Below are positions 53,501 to 62,179 of a DNA stretch of 64,000 nt, piece by piece. A program made the translations under genes and the position numbers. Below the pieces are notes generated by a model. The model saw nothing but the letters and a program-made list of their open reading frames with translations. It did no database searches and had not been told where the DNA came from. This stretch comes from Eimeria necatrix (Eukaryota > Apicomplexa > Conoidasida > Eucoccidiorida > Eimeriidae), in the NCBI RefSeq assembly GCF_000499385.1, contig NW_013655239.1, positions 86,001-150,000 of the forward strand. Direction: 5' to 3'. Position 1 is the first letter of the stretch. The number at the start of each line of letters is the position of its first letter.

Positions 53501-55462
53501 ACTCCTCAGCGACCTTCAAGTCAGCCAGCTATCCAGCAAGCTCGGCAGTCGACTGCCTCAGTTATCAAGCTACAGAGGCAGCGTACACCTTTGTTGACTG
53601 CATAGATTGTTTCTGATTCTCAGTTGCCACAGTACCGCCCCTAGATTCTAAGGCATAACCCATAGACTCTTGCTTTTGGACCCCAAACTGTAGCCCCTAT
53701 GCCTTAATTTTGATTTTGGCCTTGGATCTTAAGGATTCAATGCTGCCCGCTGATTCGCTGTTTATTACGTGCCCTGATGGCTGCAGCAGCGCGACCTGCA
53801 ACTGCAACAGGCGGAGCTCCTACTGCAACAGCAGCAACAAGACACAGCGCGCGCGCAGGCAGAACTTGAGCAGCAGCAAAGCACAGCAGAGAGGCGACAG
53901 CAACTGCTGCAGCAAGAAGTTGATCGGCTGCAGCAGCAGCAGCAACTGCTGCAAAAGCAACTTTTGGAAGAGAAAGATAAGCTCATGCAGCAGCAGGATG
54001 GAACGCTCCAACAGCAACAACAGCAGCAGCAGCAGTTGCAGCAGCAGCAACACAGAATTCTTGAGCTGCAGCAAGAGCTCCAGCAAGAAACACAGCGCCA
54101 CCATCAGAGCGAAAAAGAAGCTCTCGAAGAAAGACAGAGCATAGCTGCCGACCTGAAGCGCACTCAGCAAAAGTAATTATGGAATAACGTTAAACGCTTA
54201 ATGCCTACGGATAGGCATGTAGATCCGGCCATTAGAGTTGATGCTCTGAGGGGCTTTTACGCTAGAGGGTACAGCAATGGGAGTCTGTAGCTCAGGCTTC
54301 AGAGTTTATTCTAGACGATTTAGGATTTACAATGGAGGCTCTAAGGCTCATACGTAAGGATTTGGCCTCCTTTCCTTTAGGGTTAAGACTTAGGGTCTTG
54401 GCCGGGGTGCACTTAGGGTAGAGGAACTGAAGCAAAGGCTACAAGAGCGGCGAGAGACGGAGGAACTGCAACAACAACAGCAACAACAGCTGGAGCAGCA
54501 AGTGGCTGAGTTGCAACAAGAAGCTGCAGCAGCAGCCACAGCTGCCGAAGAGCTACGGGCTAAGCATAGGCAATTAGCAGCAAGGGCTGCTGCAGCAGAC
54601 GCGGAGCAGCAAAGACAGCGCACAATTCTCAATTCTCGCCAGGTGCTACATTTGTCCCCATACGCGCTAAGCCCTGAACCGTAAATTAGGAGCCATGAAG
54701 TGTAAGCATGATGAATCTATCACCAAATCTCAGGTTCAAACGTCAATCACTTGAACGAATCGGTGAGAGGACCTGTAGAATGTTTCTGTTGCTGCTGCTG
54801 CAGAGAGCGCTAGAACAACTGCAGCAGAAGCTCACAGAGGAACAGCAGAGCCACACGACGACAAAAGAGAACCTTAAATCAGTCGCAGCAGTGGCAGAGG
54901 CTACGGCAGCCGAGCAGCAGCTACAACTGCAGCAGCACAAGCAACAAATAGAGGAGCAAGAACAACAACTCAAATCAGCACAAGCAGAGGCGTTGAAAAA
55001 TGAGGCCAATATAAGAGCTCTCAAAGAAGTGCAGGAGCAACTTAAGGACGAGCTTAGGGTGCTGACTAATACTTTGAAGACTTAACTCGAAACTCTAAAA
55101 TTTAATGTAGTTCGCCTCACCTAAAATTCTACGGTGCAAAGACCACCCTGGCACTTTCGCTGTTTCTTTCTCTGTTGCTTCCCCTGCAATCTTGACAAGT
55201 ACCACTGCACCTACTGCTGGCGCTAAAGCTGATGGCGCGTCTGCCGCTGCTTCTGGTGTTGATGTGGCTGCAGCGCACCCAGGCTGAGTGCCAGCGGGCC
55301 CAGGCAGAGGGGCGTATGGCAGCAGCAAAATTGCAGCGGCAGCAGCGGGAGTGGCAGCGGCAGCGAGATGAACTGCATCTGCGTTTGAAGAATGGCATAG
55401 AACAGTTACAAGTCATTCTAGCGTCGACAAGCCATGAGGACGCAGAGCTCCACGCCATATAA
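50518..55462 (+). CDS. leucine-rich-repeat and Gln-rich coiled-coil protein
   Basis: Eleven exons keep phase throughout: 50518-50925, 51382-51484, 51623-51806, 52471-52723, 52893-53034, 53131-53186, 53340-53519, 53787-54172, 54417-54642, 54804-55058 and 55274-55462, giving 793 residues. The start is the first in-frame ATG of exon 1. After a Ser/Ala-rich leader, exons 1-3 encode ribonuclease-inhibitor-type leucine-rich repeats (LLLAEKCLGDGACSAIASRL, then HVLDLA joined to GNNISEKGFKLLAP, then LRQLRLDWNPIGS and LQLLSLIHCQLGSAAADAL). Exons 4-11 encode a long charged, Gln-rich heptad region (for example LEQRYRELCEAQLLVQQQK, QQELQQETQRHHQSEKEAL, ALEQLQQKLTEEQQ) ending DAELHAI. The layout suggests a scaffold or cytoskeletal protein; no specific family is recognised. 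The exact splice points in CAG-rich stretches could shift by three bases. No signal peptide or membrane segment is seen. Confidence 0.75.
51238..51275. repeat. short AT microsatellite in intron 1
   Basis: Alternating TA dinucleotides (about seven units) followed by imperfect ATATAC units, inside the first intron of the LRR/coiled-coil gene. Confidence 0.7.
52645..54050 (+). repeat. coding CAG runs in the coiled-coil gene
   Basis: Near-pure CAG/CAA runs at about 52645-52673, 53393-53455, 53928-53955 and 54007-54050 lie in frame and encode poly-Gln of 5-18 residues. This kind of homopolymeric amino-acid repeat is characteristic of Eimeria proteins. Further Gln-rich but less pure runs follow in the next two exons. 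Confidence 0.85.
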
Positions 55463-57500
55463 GCTGAATATGGTTTGGCGTAGGTAGTATTGGAATAATT
55501 ATAACCAGCAGAGGCTAGATGAACACAACGCGTTGCGGCTCGGCAGGATATCAGTCGCTTGCTGAGCTGAATTACCAGGACCCACGTAGACAATTCTGCC
55601 CGCAGAACAGAACTACTGGCTACTGGGCCCCCTCGGGGCTTACAAAGGCAGGGAATAGCTATAATATGTACATAACACAATATAACGCGTGCTTCCGCGG
55701 GCTACTATTACTTAAATGCTAGGACAGCCAGTGCTGTGGCTAGCTCTCGTGGTCAAGTGTGGTCACTACCGAGGTCCTGAAGGCAGCGGTACTCCACTTA
55801 AAGAGACGACTGAGCCTTTAGCCGGACGCACTGTGTGTCTGACGTTTCTATAGTGATGACGGTTGGGGTTCTGTGCAAAAAGCTGCCCTTCATAAGTCGG
55901 CACACCCACACCAACTATTTAAGTTGCTCCCAATACTGCCCAAATAGTTGCATTTAGCTGCTGATATCTTCATAAGGTGCCGTTAATGGCAGACAGCTTG
56001 TTAGTGCTGGTAGAAGTTTAGTTGAGGCGAGCTCCAATTAGCTGCATGCAGCCTCAAGTGAATATGCTAATCTGTTGAAGGACGTTGCTGCTGCATGTGT
56101 ACCCCAATTGCTTATCTCAACTGAGGGTTCTTACGGATTGCTGCTAGTCCCTGTGATTACAGCGGTAGCAAAGTCTCTACTGTAGCTGGGCAGTGTAAAA
56201 ACAGGTAGTTATTATGCTTGCAGAGGACACAGCATAACTGTCGCCTGCATGGAGGCTGAATATAAAATTATGAGCCCAAAAACGAGACAAACGGGGCATA
56301 TCTATAGAACAAGGAAACTGCTTTAAACCAGATTCGAACGCTTCGAATCAGTTATGTAGGGCTGCACGGTCATCTGGGAAGTGAGGATTCCACCGCGCCT
56401 TTCACAGTCAGTGTCAACGGAGTACTCTCGCAAAAGTTTTTAAATAAAGAATGTAGCGTCTTTCTTCTGCACTAATATGGGTCACAGCTACCTCCCTGTG
56501 TGCCCTCCCTAAGCTCGCAGCAAAGCCGCCCTCGTGTACCTCCTTTCCACTGAGCAAAAATGAGAGGCTTTTGCAATTATTAATAACGATACCTATTGTT
56601 GTACGTATCACCTTTTTCTTGCTTGTGCGACTCCTTGTTCAATTGGTTTATGCATGTGCTGTGGCATATTTTTGATACCATACAGCGGCAGTAGGGGTCA
56701 GAAAAGCGTGAGAGAATGATATAATGGACTGCATAAGTTCAAGATTTCAATTTTGAGAAACAGCTGCGGAAGCACTTGATGGGGCGGGACAGTAGGAAAA
56801 AGGCGAGGCTACAAGCGATGTCTCGAGTGTTTTGGGAAGGGGAGCAAGACACCGGACTGAAAGACTAGACTGGAAAACAAAAGTGAATCTCCTCGAATAT
56901 TCAGATGGACAATTAAAAACTACAATTGAAAATTAGGAAGAGAAAGTCCCAGTCCTTGTCCTCTCAAGCGCTACTAGCTGTGTTGTACGGCTCCTGCGCC
57001 CGATTGCAGTCGGCACCAGGCCAAGGCCCAAAACTAGAGTGTACGCACCAGATAAAGAATCAAAAACACTACTAGAATGTTGTTAAATGGTTTGAAATAA
57101 TTCACAAAGCAGCGTTTCACAAGATATAGGAGAGCAGTAGGCGCGTTGAGCTGTGGCCGACACCCCGAGACAGAGGCTGCTCTGGCAGCAACCTGTTTGT
57201 TTACTGAGTTCGCCATTAACTTGTGTCAAGAATAAAAGTAATGAATCAAATAAAGCATTTCACTCATTCTTGTAGCTGTTTAATTGCCTTTTTTCTCCCT
57301 TTAGCGGCTCCTTGCCTGTGCAGTCACGGCTGCCCCGCCCTTGCGGTGGGGCCTGCCGGGGTACCTCGAGTGTTTCTCTATAAGTCTTCGCCTCTCTCTC
57401 TTGATGTTTTTTCTCTTTTATTTGAAGCATGCAGTGCTCTTTCCATTGCAAGGACACGCGGGGCTGCTACAGGCGCCCTCAGAGTCGTCTACGGCCGTCC
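55463..57500. other. AT-richer spacer between two repeat-rich genes
   Basis: No coding segment is recognised. It holds one perfect inverted repeat (56331-56349, listed separately). From about 57300 the base composition changes to GC-rich with GGGGCCCC motifs. Confidence 0.5.
56331..56349. repeat. perfect 8-bp inverted repeat, 3-base loop
   Basis: GATTCGAA-CGC-TTCGAATC. It resembles a tRNA T-arm sequence superficially, but no other tRNA arms are present around it. Confidence 0.7.
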
Positions 57501-57504
57501 GAGG

Positions 57505-58021
57505 CCGACTGGCTTTAGGGGGGCCCCCAACGAAGATGCCTTGGAAGGCCCCCCGTTTGTCTTTTTGTTTCCCCCTTCCATTTTGTTTTCTCATTGTATT
57601 CCACTTTGTAGCATTAGTTGCTTCCAAAGGTCTCATTCTGCACCGAGACACACGGCCGGCAGCGAGCGCAGGCGGGGCCCCCCATGGGGGCCCCCCTGGG
57701 GCCCCCTTCTCTTTTCGTGCTTACCACCCATTACTAGCAAGCCCAGGTCACGGTGCTGCATTTAGAGGCTGTGGCTTTATTGCCAAGTCCCCCCTAAGCT
57801 CCCCAGAGAGTGCTCTGGGGGCCCCACGGTGCACCCTAGGGGGGCCCCCCGTTGGGGGCCCCCCCACGGTATTTGCTGCTCGCAGGGCCCACCAGTGGGC
57901 ACAAACTGCTTCTGCGCAGCCACAGCTACTTGGCAGCAGCCAAGCTGCTGCAGTTTGGCAGCAGAAGGGCCCGGGGCTCTCTCGCCGCGATCTTGGCTGT
58001 GGGAGGCTGTGGGCTGGCCCT

Positions 58022-58054
<33 letters not shown>

Positions 58055-58266
58055 GCAACGAGCGCAGAACGAGGATCCGCTAAGGGAGTTGCTGCAGCAG
58101 CAGCAGCAGCAGCAAGGCGAGCCCTCAGCTGCTGGGGGCCCCCCTTGTCTGCTGCTGCTGAAAAGGTCCTGAAGGGGCCCCGTCTTGTGTGGGGCGCTTT
58201 GTGTCGGCTGCCCCGCGCTGGCTCTGCAGGAGCAGAAAAAAGAGACGCAATAGGACTAACGAGGCA

Positions 58267-58298
<32 letters not shown>

Positions 58299-58449
58299 GG
58301 GGCGTCAGCAAATGCTTCTCTGCCGTCTCCGTAGAGCCTCGCCTGAGCGGCTGCTGCAGCAGCAGCAGCTGCTGCTCTTTGCTGCTGCTGGGGCTGTTGA
58401 TGCTGCTGATGTCTGAGGTGCTGCGTTTGTCGCTGCTGCTGCTTGTGCG

Positions 58450-58483
<34 letters not shown>

Positions 58484-58735
58484 GCGCTGCAGGCTGCTGA
58501 AGGAGCTGAGGTCTACGTTGTCGCTGCAGCTGTTGGCTCCTGCTGCTGCTCTGTCTCTTGTTGCTGCTGCTGCTTCCTTTGCCCGCTCCTACTTGCTGGG
58601 CCGTGTCTTTGACTGTGCTGCTGCTCTTGCTTGCAAAGAGGGTACAGCAGATGGGGGGCCCCCTCTTCAGGGGGCCTCTGACCTTCTCCTTATGGAGGGG
58701 GGGGCCCCCCTAGGGGCCCCTTCGGGTCCACGCAG
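57505..58735. repeat. dispersed GGGGCCCC palindrome cluster
   Basis: More than ten copies of runs such as GGGGGCCCCC, often with flanking extensions, at about 57517, 57676-57702, 57816-57868, 58135, 58174, 58650 and 58697-58720. Copies at 58650-58720 lie within the first resolved transporter exon and would encode Gly/Pro/Ala-rich sequence. The motif is fully self-complementary. A second cluster lies at 60930-61032. Confidence 0.85.
58259..58490. repeat. CTG runs upstream of first resolved ABC exon
   Basis: (CTG)n runs at about 58268-58298 and 58434-58482, the latter ending in GCTGCAG, the inferred acceptor of the exon at 58493. Confidence 0.85.
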
Positions 58736-58809
58736 TGGCGCTTTGCTGCCGCTGGTGCTGCGGACGGCAGCAGCAGCAGCAGTGGAGGCCTTGAGCTCCG
58801 TAACGAGGG

Positions 58810-58847
<38 letters not shown>

Positions 58848-61800
58848 CAACGGCGGTAGTCTCTTCTGCGCAGCACGTGCCTGCCTGCGTCTCGCTGCCG
58901 CGGCAGCAGCTGCTTTGCTGCTGCTGCTGCTTCTGCTGATGCTGCTGCTGCTGCTGTTGGGCTGCTGCTGTGCGCGGCTTTTGTCTCTCTCTTTCGTTCT
59001 TTTTTGTCAGCCCTCTCGGCGCCTGAGTACTCCTGCTGCTTGCAGCCATGACTTTGTGTCTCTTCATGTGTCTTTTGCCACTTTTAGTCTCCAATTTGGG
59101 GCCTAAGGGTTTAGGGTTTAGGGTTTAGGGTTTAGGGTTTGGGGTTTGTGGTGGGTGCGCAGGACGCACTGTTTACGTGTGCGCGTTGGCATTTGGTGGT
59201 GGAGATGCAGAAACGGCTTTTTGCGACTTTGCTGAGGTAAGGGTTTAGGGTTTAGGGTTTAGGGTTTAGGGTTTAGGGTTTAGGGTTTGGAGGCGGATTG
59301 ACCCCTGAGTTGGCTGCACGGGTGTCTGTACACCTGGTCTGCTGCGCGCCCGAGGCGCTGCAGAGCTGCGGTGTCTGGGCACCTGCGGTGTCTGTACACC
59401 TGAACTTTTTGCTGCAGACAAGAAGCAGCTTTCTTCGACTCCAACAGCACAGGGACTTTGGCGAGTCGGATCTTGAATGACACGGAAGACATGCAGGCAA
59501 GCACTTGCAGCTCAAGCGCAGCAGCAACAGCAGCAGCTGCTGCTGCCGCCGCAGCCGCGGCTGCCTCTTGCTGCCGAGCCCCGCCCCCGCTGCCGTTGTT
59601 GCTGCTGCTGCTGGTCTGCTGCTGCTGCTGCAGTTGCTGCAGCAGCATCTGCGGTTGCTGCAGCTGCTGCTTTCGCAGCTGCTGCCACCGCTGCCACTGC
59701 TGCTGCTGCGACTGCTGCTGCCGCTGCTGCTGCGACTGCGGCTGCGACTGCTGCTGCTGCTGCAGCAGCTGCTGCTGCTGCGGGTGCGTGCGGCGCAGCA
59801 AGTGGTGACCAGCGGCGCGCAGAAGCTGCTGGCGGCGGTGGTCAACGTCAGCGTCGGGGGGGCCCTCATGTTTTACTTGTCGCCGCAAATGGCTGCGCTG
59901 GGGATGCTGGCGGTGCCCTGCGTGCTGCTGGGCACTGGCGGCGCAGCACGCGCCATCGGCAGCCTCGGTCTGCTGCTGCTGCTGCTGCTGCAGCTGCTGC
60001 TGGTAGTGATGATGGTGCTGCAGATGCTGCAGTTGCTGCTGCAGTTGCGGCGGCAGGCGCTGCTGCGGGGGCTGGTGCTGGTGCTGCGGGTGCTGCTAGT
60101 GTTGCTGCTGCTGCTGCGGGTGCTGCTGCTGCTGCTGCTGTTGGTGCTGCTGCTGCTGCTGCTGCTGCAGCACTTGGCAGCGTCGGCTGCTTTGCCTAAT
60201 TGCTCCTGGCCCTTGCTGCTGCTGTCTTCGCCAATTCAGGTTTGCTGCAAAATGACCTTTTGGCAGATATTTCGGCCATCGCCACGGAAGTTTTGGCGAA
60301 CGTCCAGACCGTCAAAGCCAACGCAGCAGAAGACATGGAAGTGCAGGTGACCCTCAATGCCCGGCTTTGCATGCATGCATGCATGCATTGACTGGCCAAG
60401 CATGCGTTTTAGGGGCCTGTCCTCTTGCTGCTGTGCGTGCTGCTGCGCCTCGCGCACAGCCCCGGTGTTTCTGCATGCATCAACTCTATCTTGCATGCGT
60501 TGCGTGCGCTGTGGAGACTGCATGCAGTCCTTTTTGCATGCGACTGCATGCAGTCCTTTTTGCATGCATGCGTGCTGCGTCTAGTGCATGCATGCAACCG
60601 GGCTTGCATGCGCTTTGAGGCCTCCTGCATGCGCTTGTCTTCAGCGCTACAGCGCCTGCCAAGACGCCTCTCTGCGGGTGCTGCGGGAGGGAGTTATTGC
60701 AGAGTCTTTCTTCAAACAGGCGAAGCAAATGCTGCTGCTCACCACGGACTTGGGGCTTTTGGCTTTCGGTGGGGCTGCGCGCATGCAAGCGTCGGCTCAC
60801 GCGATGCATGCATGCATGCGATGCATGCATGCATGCGCCTTCTCCCCCTTCTCCTTTTTGCTGCTGGGACTGCTGCTTCACGCAAACCCCACACACCAGT
60901 GCCCCTGCACAGAGGGCCTCTCCTCGCTGAGGGCCCCAGCAGGGGGCCCCAGCAGGGGGCCCCAACAGGGGGCCCCAGGGGAGGGCTCCAGGAGGCCGGG
61001 GCCCCAGAAGGGGGCCTCAGGAGGGGGCCCTAGTTGGCGCTGCTTGGTGGGTCTTTTGGGCTGCAGCGCATGCGTTTTGTGCGTGCGTTGGGGCTTGCTG
61101 GTTTCAGGCATGCGGTCAGTGGTCAAGGGGAACTTGACCATTGGTCGCTTCATGTCTTTCCGCAGCTATTTGCGGAAGTTCTATTTGGCATTAGACGCCC
61201 TCACGGACATTTACAAAGACACCCGCTTTTCCCTGACAGCCTCGAAGCGCTACTTCGATCTCATAGACAGAAAGCCAACTCTTGTTTCGAAAAAGCTGCA
61301 ACAAGAAACCCAAAAGCCCGCGGGGGGCCCCTCTCCAGAGTCCCAGGGGGCCCCACAGGGGCCCCCAGGGCAGGCAGCGGGCCGGCAAGGGGAGGCCAGG
61401 GGCCCCGCACTTGTAGAATTCAGGAACGTTAGCTTCGCTTATGCTCCAACTTCAGCAGCAGCAACAGCTGCAGCAGCTGCAGCAACTGGAGACGGGAAGG
61501 CAGAAGCCGGGGGAAGCCTTGGAGGCCCTCAGGTATTCTTTGCACGATTTCACAGGGTTCGGGGAGCTCCGCCATCGCCTGCTGCTGCTGTTGCTGCTGC
61601 TGCTGCTGGCGACTGTGCTGCTGCCGCTACAGTCACTGTTTTCCTGCTGCTGTTGCCGTTGTTGCTGCTGCCGCTGCTGTCACTGCAACGCAAGATACCG
61701 AAGCAGCGCGCTGCCGTGGATCAGTGCAAACCATTCGCTAGACTGACCAGGCGTTCTGCCTGCTGCTGCTGCTGCTCCTTGTGCTTGCTGCTGCTGCTGC

Positions 61801-61950
61801 TGCTGCTGCTGCAGATCCTGAAGAACCTTTCTCTACGGGTGCCCCGCGGGGAAGTGCTGGCTCTTGTGGGCCCATCCGGCGCGGGCAAATCGACTCTTGT
61901 CAAACTGGCGCAGCGTTTCTATGACCCGCAGGTAGTCAAGCAAAAACAGC

Positions 61951-61981
<31 letters not shown>

Positions 61982-62141
61982 TGGGCAGCAGCAGCATCAG
62001 AAGCAGCAGCAGCATGAGCCGCAGCAGCCGCAACAGCTTCCGCAGCAGCACCAGCCTCCAACTTGCGAGCCGCTGCCAGCAGCATTACCTGCATCATAAC
62101 TAGCACGTGCACCACTTGGGCAGCAGCACCGCTGCTTCCAG

Positions 62142-62179
<38 letters not shown>

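Noticed and set aside
56331..56349. tRNA T-arm
   Set aside because: GATTCGAA/TTCGAATC is a simple hairpin with a 3-base loop; no acceptor, D or anticodon arm is found nearby.
57341..58612. 423-codon open frame as a separate gene
   Set aside because: It is driven by GGGGCCCC and CTG repeats, which rarely contain stops, and has no conserved domain. It may hide the transporter N-terminus, but I could not define an exon.
59273..59888. Minus-strand poly-Gln and poly-Ser frames
   Set aside because: Antisense of CTG/CAG intron repeats, with no domain and in conflict with well-supported ABC exons.
59477..60350. Long poly-Ala and poly-Leu open frames (240 and 281 codons)
   Set aside because: They are mostly translations of CTG/GCT runs. 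Only the short segments at 59799-59967 and 60240-60346 match ABC membrane-domain sequence.
60366..60640. CRISPR-like array from regularly repeated TGCATGCA
   Set aside because: The motif is short and irregularly spaced, with no unique spacers of constant length, and the sequence is eukaryotic.
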